Assembly: GCA_017381035.1 (NCBI GenBank) | Contig: JAFOCW010000026.1 | Location: forward strand, 1-45,109 | Reading direction: 5' to 3' | DNA length: 45,109 nucleotides | From: Clostridia bacterium | GTDB taxonomy: Bacteria; Bacillota; Clostridia; Oscillospirales; Acutalibacteraceae | Part shown: piece by piece, positions 32,244 through 39,197 of the stretch | Position numbering within the stretch: the stretch's first letter is position 1 | Layout of the letters: every line of letters begins with the position of its first letter | Notes under the pieces: generated by a model | What the model was told of the DNA's origin: nothing | Seen by the model: the letters and a program-made list of their open reading frames with translations, nothing else | Database searches by the model: none | Position numbers and translations under genes: made by a program

Positions 32244-33119
32244 TTATTCTTCAAGTCTTGATTTAAAGTATTTGCCTATATCTGCAGTAAGGCGCAAAGC
32301 CGACAGCTGTAACTCTTCGGTGGGAAAGCTCTTTTCAAAGTTGCCCGACTCAAAGGTAATATCGCCCTTGTAGCCTATTTTTTTAAGGCTTTCTAACATT
32401 TCGTCGTAGTTTACACAGCCAAGGAAGGGTATGGTGTGGGCGTCGCTTTGGGGGTAAACGTCGTGAATATGTAAAGCGGCAATGCGGTCGGCGCCCATAG
32501 TTTCAATAATACGGGGAATGTTTTCGCCCGTTAAAATTGTGTGTCCAATATCAAGACAGCCCTTCATATAAGGCGAGTTTATCATATCAATATATTCGCA
32601 GAACTCTTCAGCCCAAGAACAAGTGCTTGGAATAATTACGTGGCTTACGGGTCTTACGTTCCACATGTTTTCGGTTAATATAACAATGTTGAACTTTTCT
32701 GCATAGGGAAGCAAATCGTTATAAAAACGGTAGTTAATTTCTTTAAGCTCGTCCTTATAATAAGGATGATATTTAAACTGCATTGGGTGAATAACAATAC
32801 CCTTAGCACCAAGAATAGAAGCAATTTCCATACTTCTTACCGTCTTTTTAAAAAGGTCGGTGTCGGGGGTTGCATCGCCGTACTGCGAGCCAAAAGGTGC
32901 GTGGGACTGGTTGCAGGGAAGACCGATTTTATCGGCAAACTCTCGAAGTGCGTATGCCTTTTCACGATAATCGTCGCCTGCGAATTCAGGGGTTATTTTA
33001 ATTTCCCCTCCACCGTCAAGGTTTAAATCAAACGCGGTAAAGCCGGCCTGTTTTAAAAGCTCAATATTCTTTTCGTAGCCAACCTTACTTCTTAGCGCTG
33101 TACTTGTTGATATAAACAT
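32244..33119 (-). CDS. Sugar phosphate isomerase/epimerase-like TIM-barrel protein
   Basis: A 291-residue protein of the AP-endonuclease-2/xylose-isomerase-like superfamily. Barrel markers are FTAFDLNLDGGG, LPCNQSHAPFG, GAKGIVIHPMQF (about 104-115), NIVILTENMW, the metal-site GCLDIGHTILTGENI and AALHIHDVYPQSDAHTIPFLG (His pair and Asp), then GDITFESG. The Glu, Asp, His and second Glu expected for divalent metal binding appear in order. Such proteins act on sugars or inositols; the exact reaction cannot be told. It has its own terminator and lies between nahK and a membrane protein gene. Confidence 0.85.
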   Translation of the reverse strand: MFISTSTALRSKVGYEKNIELLKQAGFTAFDLNLDGGGEIKITPEFAGDDYREKAYALREFADKIGLPCNQSHAPFGSQYGDATPDTDLFKKTVRSMEIASILGAKGIVIHPMQFKYHPYYKDELKEINYRFYNDLLPYAEKFNIVILTENMWNVRPVSHVIIPSTCSWAEEFCEYIDMINSPYMKGCLDIGHTILTGENIPRIIETMGADRIAALHIHDVYPQSDAHTIPFLGCVNYDEMLESLKKIGYKGDITFESGNFEKSFPTEELQLSALRLTADIGKYFKSRLEE

Positions 33120-33184
33120 AAAATTCTCTCCCTTTAAAGATATTTTATACTTGCATTATAATACCCTTATTGCTAAAAGTAAAG

Positions 33185-33214
33185 AAAAAGAAGGCCTGAA
33201 ATAGCCTTCTTTTT
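33185..33214. terminator. Terminator of the membrane protein gene at 33241
   Basis: AGAAGGC/GCCTTCT hairpin with A and T runs on both sides. Confidence 0.85.
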
Positions 33215-33240
33215 CTTTAACTTTTTTGTTTAAATTTTTA

Positions 33241-33774
33241 TTACGCTACATATTTACAAAAGAAAATATTGGCTATTGCCACAAAAAGTGAATTGCCGCC
33301 TATTCTGTAAAAAACAGCATTTTCACTGCAAACGTGTAAAAAGACTTCTTTTATTGCCTTAAAGAACAGCAGTATTTGGGTTATACCGCTTGAATCTTCG
33401 GTAAAATAGGTTACAGCAGGTTCAACAAGGGGAACAAACTGAATGCCTAAAAATATAACCATAGCCAAAAACACAAGCAAAAGAAAGGTGTTTGTATAAT
33501 ATATTGGAGTTTTTTCAAATTCGCAAGGCTCGCCGATTATTTTTTCAATAAGCTTTTTGCCAAGACCCCATATAAACGTTAACATAAATACTCCGACCAA
33601 AACCGTCAGACCTAAATCTAAAATTTCACCAATAAAATCAATAATTTCTGTTAAGAACGGTACTTTACCTAAAAAATAATATATAACCGTTAAAATTAAA
33701 TCAAACAGGCACATAGCAGCTAAAGAGAGTAAGGTGGTAATTACTGCTATTGGCCAGGTTAATACTTTTTTCAT
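33241..33774 (-). CDS. Uncharacterised four-helix membrane protein
   Basis: A 177-residue protein that I do not recognise. It has about four membrane segments: WPIAVITTLLSLAAMCLFDL (about 6-25), LGLTVLVGVFMLTFIWGL, NTFLLLVFLAMVIFLGIQF and a weak C-terminal one (VAIANIFFCKYVA). A short charged loop (KLIEKIIGEPCEFEKT) separates helices 2 and 3. The start is the ATG at 33774, with GGGAGAA upstream; the longer frame to 33837 has no ribosome binding site. It is unlinked to its neighbours: terminators or gaps lie on both sides. Confidence 0.65.
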   Translation of the reverse strand: MKKVLTWPIAVITTLLSLAAMCLFDLILTVIYYFLGKVPFLTEIIDFIGEILDLGLTVLVGVFMLTFIWGLGKKLIEKIIGEPCEFEKTPIYYTNTFLLLVFLAMVIFLGIQFVPLVEPAVTYFTEDSSGITQILLFFKAIKEVFLHVCSENAVFYRIGGNSLFVAIANIFFCKYVA

Positions 33775-33849
33775 ACAAATTCTCCCAAAATAAAAATGCG
33801 CTACCGAAATGATAGCACATTTTCTTTTGCATTTCAACGAATATCAGAA

Positions 33850-34005
33850 TTATTCCTTTTCGAATGCGTCTTTTCCGAGCGAGCAAACGGGGCAAACCCA
33901 GTCTTCAGGAACGTTTTCCCAGGGTGTGCCGGGTGCAACGCCGTTTTCGGGGTCGCCAAGCTCGGGGTCATAAACGTAGCCGCAAGGGCAAACATATTTT
34001 TCCAT
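33850..34005 (-). CDS. Rubredoxin
   Basis: A 51-residue iron protein with the two canonical knuckles: [15 protein letters not shown] (residues 4-18, Cys6 and Cys8) and [13 protein letters not shown] (Cys38 and Cys41), with the aromatic core intact. The first knuckle is CxCG instead of the usual CxxCG, since one residue is missing, a departure worth noting. Rubredoxins pass electrons to rubrerythrins and other peroxidases in anaerobes, and the rubrerythrin gene lies directly upstream. It starts with ATG behind AAGGAG. Confidence 0.9.
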   Translation of the reverse strand: MEKYVCPCGYVYDPELGDPENGVAPGTPWENVPEDWVCPVCSLGKDAFEKE

Positions 34006-34071
34006 AGTAATTCTCCTTATTGTTTTTTTATAGTGTATTCTTAAATTCCGTAATTATTCTTTTTTCGGTAA

Positions 34072-34097
34072 AAGGCCGCATAGAAATACGCGGCCTT
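34072..34097 (-). terminator. Probable terminator after rubrerythrin
   Basis: AAGGCCGC/GCGGCCTT hairpin, followed on the minus strand by TTTACCG; the T tract is weak, so partial read-through to rubredoxin is possible. Confidence 0.55.
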
Positions 34098-34146
34098 CAC
34101 CTTAGGTTTTACATGAACAGCAATCGCTGCTTTTTGTGTTATTGAA

Positions 34147-34689
34147 TCATTTGAAATATCTTGCAAGGAGGCCTTCAAATGCCTTGCCGTGGCGAGCCTC
34201 GTCACGTGCCATTTCGTGAACGGTATCGTGAATAGCGTCAAGACCAAGTTCCTTAGCAAGTTTAGCAAGCTCGAACTTGCCTGCAGTAGCGCCGTTTTCA
34301 GCGTCTACACGCATTTCAAGATTCTTCTTGGTAGAGTCGGTTACAACTTCGCCTAAAAGCTCTGCAAACTTAGCGGCATGTTCAGCCTCTTCGTAAGCGG
34401 CCTTTTCCCAGTAAAGACCAATTTCGGGGTAACCTTCACGGTGTGCAACACGTGCCATTGCAAGGTACATACCTACTTCAGAGCATTCACCTTCGAAATT
34501 GCAGCGTAAACCTTCAATAATTCTTTCGTCAACGCCCTTGGCTACGCCAACAACGTGCTCGGCGGCCCAAACCTTTTCTTCGGACTGCTCTTTAAATTTT
34601 TCAGCCTTTACTTTACAAATGGGGCACATTTCAGGTGCGCTGTCGCCTTCGTGAACGTAACCGCATACAGTACAAACAAACTTTTTCAT
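34147..34689 (-). CDS. Reverse rubrerythrin (N-terminal rubredoxin domain)
   Basis: A 180-residue peroxide-reducing protein. The order of domains is reversed from classical rubrerythrin: a rubredoxin-like iron site comes first ([23 protein letters not shown], residues 4-26), followed by the four-helix diiron domain. That domain has [32 protein letters not shown] and, near the end, [11 protein letters not shown], giving the ExxH pairs. In clostridia reverse rubrerythrins scavenge H2O2 and O2 with NADH. It lies 29 bp after perR in the same direction, so PerR should control it. Confidence 0.94.
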   Translation of the reverse strand: MKKFVCTVCGYVHEGDSAPEMCPICKVKAEKFKEQSEEKVWAAEHVVGVAKGVDERIIEGLRCNFEGECSEVGMYLAMARVAHREGYPEIGLYWEKAAYEEAEHAAKFAELLGEVVTDSTKKNLEMRVDAENGATAGKFELAKLAKELGLDAIHDTVHEMARDEARHGKAFEGLLARYFK

Positions 34690-34718
34690 AATTTTATTCC
34701 TCCAAAAAAATAATTTAA

Positions 34719-35099
34719 TTAGTTTTTGTCTTTAAGACATTCTTTGCATATACCGGTAAAAGTATATGTAACCGAGTGAACTTCAAATCCGTGATTCGCT
34801 TCGGCCGTTTTTAGCGCATCGCTTGGGTCGAAGGGAATGTCGGAAATTGCTTCACAGCTTTTGCAGTAAAAATGACTGTGGGGGGTTGTGTCGCCGTCGA
34901 AATGCTCGCAGGCGTCGCCAACAGGTACTTTTACTATCATACCTTCCTTTTCAAGAGCCGCCAGGTTTCTGTAAACCGTACCAAGTGAAATATTAGGTAT
35001 TTGTATTCGTACTCGGTCGTAAATCCAGGCGGCCGACGGATGAGAAGTAGTGTTTTTAAGAACGCTTATTATTGCTTCTCTTTGCCTTGAATAATTCAC
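34719..35099 (-). CDS. Fur-family peroxide repressor, PerR-like
   Basis: A 126-residue metalloregulator. The DNA-binding part has [18 protein letters not shown] (38-55). The structural zinc is held by CxxC pairs at C79/C82 and C118/C121. The regulatory metal ligands of PerR are plausible: H20, H74 and H76 (TTPHSHFYC), with an Asp in FDPSD. The position just before rubrerythrin and the Fur-type palindrome over its own start region (35124-35140) point to autoregulation and peroxide response. Fur or Zur cannot be excluded, but the rubrerythrin link favours PerR. Confidence 0.88.
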   Translation of the reverse strand: MNYSRQREAIISVLKNTTSHPSAAWIYDRVRIQIPNISLGTVYRNLAALEKEGMIVKVPVGDACEHFDGDTTPHSHFYCKSCEAISDIPFDPSDALKTAEANHGFEVHSVTYTFTGICKECLKDKN

Positions 35100-35123
35100 T
35101 GTTTTACAGCTCCTTTCGAGAAA

Positions 35124-35172
35124 TCAGTAATCTTTACTAATTTTATTATAGCGCAAATTTTTCATTTGTCAA
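35124..35172 (-). promoter_or_regulatory. Promoter and PerR-type operator of perR-rubrerythrin
   Basis: Minus strand TTGACA (35172-35167), 16 bp, TATAAT (35150-35145), then TTAGTAA-AGA-TTACTGA (35140-35124), an almost perfect 7-3-7 palindrome of Fur/PerR type directly after the -10. Confidence 0.7.
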
Positions 35173-35180
35173 GTTTTTTA

Positions 35181-35208
35181 TTTACTTTTTTTAAAAAAAT
35201 GTTATAAT
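35181..35208 (+). promoter_or_regulatory. Promoter of rex
   Basis: TTTACT (35181-35186), 16-bp spacer, TATAAT (35203-35208). It is divergent from the perR promoter, with the two -35 boxes about 8 bp apart. Confidence 0.7.
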
Positions 35209-35250
35209 ATGTTTAGTTCAATTAACAATATGAAAGGGAGGCGTATATAT

Positions 35251-35880
35251 ATGAAGGAACAGCGAATATCATCTTCTGTTATAAAAAGGCTCCCACGTTA
35301 TTATCGTTTTTTGGGCGAGCTTAAAAAACAGGGCATCACCCGCATTTCGTCGGGCGAGCTTGCCGCACGCATGAAACTTACCGCCAGCCAAATAAGGCAA
35401 GACCTTAACAATTTCGGTGGCTTCGGTCAGCAGGGCTACGGCTACAACGTCGAAATGCTGTACGACGAAATAGGCGAAATTTTGGGCCTTAGCTCACTTA
35501 CGTCGGCCGTAATGCTTGGTATTGGTAAGCTTGGCGTAGTTGTTGCCGAGAATATGGATTTTAAAAAGCAGGGCTTCAAGCTTGTGGGTGCTTTCGACGT
35601 CAGCGAAGAAGTCATAGGTAAAACGGTTGCAGGTATTAAGGTGCAAAATTTAAGCGAGCTCGAAGTTTTTTGCAAAAAGCACAAGCCAAAGGCCGCCTTT
35701 ATGTGCGTACCTTCTTCGGCCGCACCCGAACTTGCCGAAAAGCTAATTGAACTTGGTGTTGTGGGCTTCTGGAACTTCTCTCATTACGATATCAGGCTTA
35801 AGCACCCCGACGTATTTGTTGAAAATGTCCATTTTGGCGATAGTCTAATGCGTCTTTCCTATAAAATTAAAAATTCATAA
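35251..35880 (+). CDS. rex: Redox-sensing transcriptional repressor Rex
   Basis: A 209-residue NADH/NAD+ sensor. The winged helix (SSVIKRLPRYYRFLGELKK, 7-25, then GELAARMKLTASQIRQDLN) and FGGFGQQGYGYNVEML are diagnostic of Rex, followed by the Rossmann motif IGKLGVVVAEN and VGAFDVSEEVIGK. The C-terminal swapped helix (VHFGDSLMRLSYKI) is present. Rex represses fermentation and respiration genes until NADH rises. I start it at 35251, behind AGGGAGG, and not at earlier ATGs. No Rex operator is obvious nearby. A strong terminator follows. Confidence 0.95.
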   Translation: MKEQRISSSVIKRLPRYYRFLGELKKQGITRISSGELAARMKLTASQIRQDLNNFGGFGQQGYGYNVEMLYDEIGEILGLSSLTSAVMLGIGKLGVVVAENMDFKKQGFKLVGAFDVSEEVIGKTVAGIKVQNLSELEVFCKKHKPKAAFMCVPSSAAPELAEKLIELGVVGFWNFSHYDIRLKHPDVFVENVHFGDSLMRLSYKIKNS

Positions 35881-35885
35881 AAGTA

Positions 35886-35920
35886 AAATCACCGCAAATA
35901 CTATTTGCGGTGATTTTTTT
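35886..35920 (+). terminator. Terminator of rex
   Basis: AATCACCGCAAAT/ATTTGCGGTGATT hairpin plus a T run. The next gene's ATG comes directly after the T run. Confidence 0.92.
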
Positions 35921-36595
35921 ATGTTTATAACGGTATACCGTACCATCATATTATATATAGTGGTGATTATCAGCATACGGCTTATGGGCAAAAGGCAGAT
36001 AGGCGATATGCAACCGAGCGAGCTTGTAATAACCCTGCTTATTTCTGAAATTGCGGCAATGCCGCTTCAGGACACCGACCAACCCATACTGTTTGGTATT
36101 TCGGCTATATTTACAATAGTTTTAATTGAAATTCTGGTATCTATAATTGCGCTTAAAAGCTTTTTCGTGCGTAAAATGCTTTCGGGCAAAAGCGCCATTT
36201 TAATAAAGGACGGCATAATTGACCAAAAGGAGCTTAAAAAGGTAAGAATGACGGTGCTTGACCTTGTGGAAATGCTGAGGGGTCAGCAGGTTTTCGATAT
36301 AAACACGGTTTCCTTCGCAGTGCTTGAAACGGGCGGAAGCCTGAGTGTTTTGCTCAAAAGTAAGGAACAGCCTGCAACCGTCGGGGATGTAAAGGTGCAA
36401 AAGGGGCCTGCGGAACTACCTCTTCCGGTTATAAGCGACGGAAAAATACTGGCAGAATCGCTAACTGCGCTGGGAATAGATGAAAGTGCTGTTACTGTAA
36501 AGCTTGCTAAAAGGGGAATAAGACCAAGGGATGTTTTCTTAATGACCCTTGACAGCGCAGGAAAATCTGAAATAGTTAAAAAGGAGAATATATAA
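35921..36595 (+). CDS. DUF421 (YetF-like) membrane protein
   Basis: A 224-residue protein. Three N-terminal helices include the family hallmark LMGKRQIGDMQPSELVITLL (about 21-40). The cytoplasmic part repeats the DUF421 fold, with LIKDGIIDQKELKKVRMTVLDL followed by EMLRGQQ and VSFAVLETGGSLSVLLK. B. subtilis YetF-type proteins occur in spore-formers and stress settings, with no firm biochemical role. The ATG at 35921 follows the rex terminator directly, and no Shine-Dalgarno sequence is visible, so leaderless or read-through expression is implied. It is coupled to the DUF4363 gene. Confidence 0.9.
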   Translation: MFITVYRTIILYIVVIISIRLMGKRQIGDMQPSELVITLLISEIAAMPLQDTDQPILFGISAIFTIVLIEILVSIIALKSFFVRKMLSGKSAILIKDGIIDQKELKKVRMTVLDLVEMLRGQQVFDINTVSFAVLETGGSLSVLLKSKEQPATVGDVKVQKGPAELPLPVISDGKILAESLTALGIDESAVTVKLAKRGIRPRDVFLMTLDSAGKSEIVKKENI

Positions 36596-36976
36596 ATGAA
36601 GCGGCTGTTAGTAAGCGTAATAATTCTTGGGGCCGTGCTGTTCGTTTGCTTTTTAGGGGTAAGGTTTGCAACCGACTCATACGAAAAAATCACCGAGCAG
36701 TTAATGCTCGGTGAAAAGAGTATAGAAAACGGTGAATATGCTAAGGCCAAAATCCACTGCGAAAAGGCCGAAAAACTGTATACCGAGCGCGAGCAGCTTA
36801 TGGCAGCCTTCGTTAATCACGGTATACTCGATGAAATAGGACAGGCGCTTGCAGGGGTTGCGCCGCTTGCCGATAAAGACAGTGTGCCCGAATTTTTAAG
36901 CCTTTGCAGCGAAGCCAAGGTGGCCCTTACCCACCTTAGAAACGACCATATATTTATAATAGGTAATCTGTTTTAG
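36596..36976 (+). CDS. DUF4363-family membrane-anchored protein
   Basis: A 126-residue protein with one N-terminal membrane anchor (LLVSVIILGAVLFVCFLGV) and a helical extracytoplasmic part (YEKITEQLMLGEKSIENGEY, then KAKIHCEKAEKLY and a C-terminal EAKVALTHLRNDH). Genes of this kind typically follow DUF421 genes in Clostridia. Here the ATG follows the DUF421 stop directly, with GGAG upstream. Function is unknown. The last 4 bp overlap the convergent lipoprotein gene. Confidence 0.8.
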   Translation: MKRLLVSVIILGAVLFVCFLGVRFATDSYEKITEQLMLGEKSIENGEYAKAKIHCEKAEKLYTEREQLMAAFVNHGILDEIGQALAGVAPLADKDSVPEFLSLCSEAKVALTHLRNDHIFIIGNLF

Positions 36977-37863
36977 GAACGGTCCCCCCGTCGCTCCCAC
37001 CATTCAGGACAGTCGCACTCTGCGGGGAAGTTTTCGCTCCAGCCTATAAGGCACGCGGTAAGCGGGCCTATGCTAAGGCTTTCGGGGCTTATTGCCGAAC
37101 GGCGCATAATATCGTTTGGAAAAAGCTTTCCGCAAAGCTTATAACGCTCTGTGTAAATGCCCTTGTCATCGTAAAGGTCGGCGGCGCCGAAAAGGTGTAG
37201 TAGTTCGTGCAGAACCGAAGAACCAATGTAATCTTGCCCGTTTTCATTTTCCGAAAAGGCAACCACGTATTCTAAAGCGTTATAATTATCGTAAACCGAA
37301 TCGTATACCGCATAGGCTCTGCCGGGTTTGTTTAGTACTATTACGTAGGCAATTTGCTTTACTTCAAGGTTGTATTTAAGCATTGCGTGCATTAAATCGG
37401 CGTTGGTGTACCCCAAGGTTTTTGCAGTTTGCTCTAAAATATCGTTATTGCTTGCCGAAACAAAAGCCGAGTTTACCTTGCCGTTATACCGTGGCTGTGT
37501 TTTAAGGTCTTGGCGCGTTGTGTACTGACCGCTTTGAAGGTCAAGCTCAATATTTCTTTTTTCGGCCTGACCCGATAAATAATTAATGGATGGGAAATAT
37601 TTTTTGCCGTAAAACTCTGTGCGGGCTTCTTCGTTCCAACTGCTTTCATCGTCGTCAAGAAAAATTACAAGGGTATAAACCTTGCCCGTAAGCTTTTTGC
37701 ACACACCAATATCGGTGAAGCCGTAAGCGGTTATTCCGTCAGAGTATTTAAATTCGTGAGGCAAAATTTTTTCGTCGGCAGTTGTGTTGCAACCCGAAAA
37801 AAGCAAAATTAAACACAAAATTAAGGGAAATATTTTTATAAAAATTTTATTAATATGCAGCAT
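36973..37863 (-). CDS. Lipoprotein with metzincin-like zinc protease motif
   Basis: A 296-residue surface lipoprotein. The signal ends in the lipobox LFSGC (Cys25). The catalytic region is SSVLHELLHLFGAADLYDD (215-233), which fits HExxHxxGxxD with H219, E220, H223 and D229, the form found in snapalysin-type (M7) metzincins. Downstream, PNDIM (M253) can serve as the Met-turn. The remainder has no match I recognise. It probably cleaves or trims surface proteins. The start is the ATG at 37863; a TTG at 37887 is less likely. AGGGGG lies 13 bp upstream, rather far. Confidence 0.75.
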   Translation of the reverse strand: MLHINKIFIKIFPLILCLILLFSGCNTTADEKILPHEFKYSDGITAYGFTDIGVCKKLTGKVYTLVIFLDDDESSWNEEARTEFYGKKYFPSINYLSGQAEKRNIELDLQSGQYTTRQDLKTQPRYNGKVNSAFVSASNNDILEQTAKTLGYTNADLMHAMLKYNLEVKQIAYVIVLNKPGRAYAVYDSVYDNYNALEYVVAFSENENGQDYIGSSVLHELLHLFGAADLYDDKGIYTERYKLCGKLFPNDIMRRSAISPESLSIGPLTACLIGWSENFPAECDCPEWWERRGDRS

Positions 37864-38185
37864 AAAAAGTGTATTTCCCCCTTTCAAAAAATGTTATTAT
37901 GTAAACCTTGCCAACTATAGTGTTGTGAATAACTCGGTTGATAATGTGAATAACTTTTTTGCATTTAAAAAGATTCAGGGTCAAAAAATGTCGAAAATAG
38001 AAGGATTTTTGGCGCTTTAGCCGACGAAATTCACAGTTATTAACTTTTTTCAACAACTTATTAACAGTTTTACACACAACCAAAAAAATTATTGCACATA
38101 CATTATGGCACCCTGTTTTTTATGCATAATAATTTTAGTATACAAAGGCTTTAAAGTCAATAAAACAAATTTTTTAAAAAAAGTG
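37864..38185. other. AT-rich intergenic region with DnaA-box-like sites
   Basis: This gene-free stretch has two exact TGTGAATAA sites (37924-37932 and 37945-37953), reverse complements of TTATTCACA, a good DnaA box, in the same direction and 21 bp (two helical turns) apart. Further near-matches follow: TTATTAACA (about 38059-38067) and TTACACACA (about 38070-38078). Long A and T tracts lie between them. There is no ORF. A replication origin or a DnaA-titration site is possible; dnaA is not in the window. Confidence 0.45.
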
Positions 38186-38214
38186 TTGACAAATGCGTCC
38201 TTACCAATTATAAT
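38186..38214 (+). promoter_or_regulatory. Promoter of the tRNA operon
   Basis: Perfect TTGACA (38186-38191), 17-bp spacer, perfect TATAAT (38209-38214), 20 bp before the first tRNA. Confidence 0.95.
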
Positions 38215-38233
38215 ATATCAGCACGGGAAAAAC

Positions 38234-38310
38234 GGCTGTATAGCTCAGTTGGCTAGAGCATTCGGTTCATACCCGGAGTGTCATTGGTTCAAGTCCAATT
38301 ACAGCCACCA
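38234..38310 (+). tRNA. tRNA-Met (CAT), elongator type
   Basis: A 77-base cloverleaf with encoded CCA. The acceptor GGCTGTA pairs fully with TACAGCC. The D-stem is GCTC/GAGC, the anticodon arm TTCGG-TTCATAC-CCGGA carries CAT, and the T-arm is ATTGG-TTCAAGT-CCAAT. Full pairing at position 1 and no GGG/CCC anticodon-stem triplets mean it is not the initiator. The TTCATACCCGG pattern favours elongator methionine over lysidine-type isoleucine. Confidence 0.93.
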
Positions 38311-38312
38311 AT

Positions 38313-38388
38313 GGCCCGGTGGTCAAGAGGCCTAAGACACCGCCCTTTCACGGCGGTAACACGGGTTCGAATCCCGTCCGGGTCACCA
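38313..38388 (+). tRNA. tRNA-Glu (TTC)
   Basis: A 76-base tRNA with encoded CCA, 2 bp after the tRNA-Met. The acceptor GGCCCGG pairs with CCGGGTC (one G-U), the anticodon arm is CCGCC-CTTTCAC-GGCGG, and the T-arm ACGGG-TTCGAAT-CCCGT is canonical. Confidence 0.96.
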
Positions 38389-38430
38389 AAAAGAAAACAC
38401 CATCCCAATCGGGATGGTGTTTTTCTTTTT
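38388..38430 (+). terminator. Terminator of the tRNA operon
   Basis: A long hairpin, AAAGAAAACACCATCCC/GGGATGGTGTTTTTCTTT with an AATC loop, followed by T. The same hairpin half recurs at 38799. Confidence 0.92.
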
Positions 38431-38516
38431 CGATAACTTGAATACGGGATGAGAACCCGTAGGGTTCGGCGACGCAGCCACACCGCCGCGATAGGCGGTG
38501 CGGTCTGCCAAAGTCT
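38402..38516. repeat. tRNA-flanking repeat, unit A
   Basis: Shares with unit B (38799-38912), in the same order: 29 identical bases of the terminator (38402-38430), the AACCCGTAGGGTTCG block (38454-38468) and 43 identical bases (38474-38516) holding a CACCGCC/GGCGGTG hairpin. At 38444-38460 an inverted copy of the tRNA-Glu T-arm matches at 15 of 17 positions. Confidence 0.8.
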
Positions 38517-38798
38517 CGAGTGACGTTGTGAGCGCGTCCAGTGGACGATGCAGCGAACAAAAGGAAGCGCCGCGGTCGACAGAGGTGAGGGTGCGTATCA
38601 GCACCCGAAAAAATGTCGGGTACCGCAAGAGTGCGATTTATCATAAGATAAAAACATAATTATTAGATAAAGTTCTATCAGCGGTCAAAATTATGCCGAC
38701 GCAGAGTACCCCGTCCATACACCAAAGGTGGAAGGGGTAGCGCAGAGTACCCCGTCCATACAAAAACTGTAATGTTCACGTTAAAATAGTATAGGCTT
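38517..38798. other. Non-coding spacer between the tRNA-flanking repeat units
   Basis: Contains GC-rich material up to about 38640 with a CGTCC/GGACG hairpin, then AT-rich DNA. A 21-base direct repeat starting GCAGAGTACCCC is present at 38701-38721 and 38742-38762. Open frames on the minus strand here are artefacts of tRNA-derived sequence. Confidence 0.6.
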
Positions 38799-38912
38799 AT
38801 CCCAATCGGGATGGTGTTTTTCTTTTTGTTTACTACCCTTCGGGATTTGAACCCGTAGGGTTCGTCGTAGCAGCCACACCGCCGCGATAGGCGGTGCGGT
38901 CTGCCAAAGTCT
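38799..38912. repeat. tRNA-flanking repeat, unit B
   Basis: Second copy of unit A without an adjacent tRNA. It begins inside the terminator hairpin and carries a T-arm-like segment in reverse (38840-38856, 15 of 17 bases matching the tRNA-Glu T-arm). Its last bases form part of the -35 region of the next gene. Confidence 0.8.
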
Positions 38913-38939
38913 TGCACAATCTTGAATTTATGTTATAAT
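38912..38939 (+). promoter_or_regulatory. Promoter of the DUF6440-like gene
   Basis: TTGCAC (38912-38917), 16 bp, TATAAT (38934-38939). The -35 starts at the edge of repeat unit B. Confidence 0.65.
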
Positions 38940-38972
38940 TAGCGTGTGAATATTTTTATAAAGGCGGTTATT

Positions 38973-39152
38973 ATGGTGGCTAAAGAAAAGAGATTTGAAA
39001 AAGTTTACAGTCAGGGTGCAGGCTCTACTGAAATCTGGGTAGACAAAGAAACAGGTGTTAATTATTTGTACCATTCAAGCGGTTATTCAGGCGGACTTAC
39101 GGTTTTGCTTGGTAAAGACGGCAAACCCGTAATAACACCCATTGAAGCCTAA
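38973..39152 (+). CDS. DUF6440-like small protein
   Basis: A 59-residue protein: KRFEKVYSQGAGSTEIWVDK, then ETGVNYLYHSSGYSGGLTVLLGKDGKPVI. This is the compact beta-rich pattern of DUF6440, common in Firmicutes, whose role is unknown. I start at 38973, an ATG behind AAGGCGG; an upstream in-frame GTG at 38946 lacks a ribosome binding site. It is monocistronic, with a strong terminator. Confidence 0.85.
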   Translation: MVAKEKRFEKVYSQGAGSTEIWVDKETGVNYLYHSSGYSGGLTVLLGKDGKPVITPIEA

Positions 39153-39159
39153 AAACTAA

Positions 39160-39193
39160 AAAAGCCACACTTCCGTTTGGAAGTGTGGCTTTT
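39160..39193. terminator. Bidirectional terminator between convergent genes
   Basis: AAAAGCCACACTTCC-GTTT-GGAAGTGTGGCTTTT hairpin with A and T flanks. Confidence 0.93.
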
Positions 39194-39197
39194 AATT

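Noticed and set aside
37864..38185. Small open frames in the DnaA-box region
   Set aside because: No ribosome binding sites, low-complexity AT-rich translations, and overlap with the putative binding sites.
38289..38917. Several open frames on the minus strand across the tRNA genes and repeats
   Set aside because: They are reverse readings of tRNA, terminator and repeat DNA, a common source of false hypothetical proteins; no ribosome binding sites.
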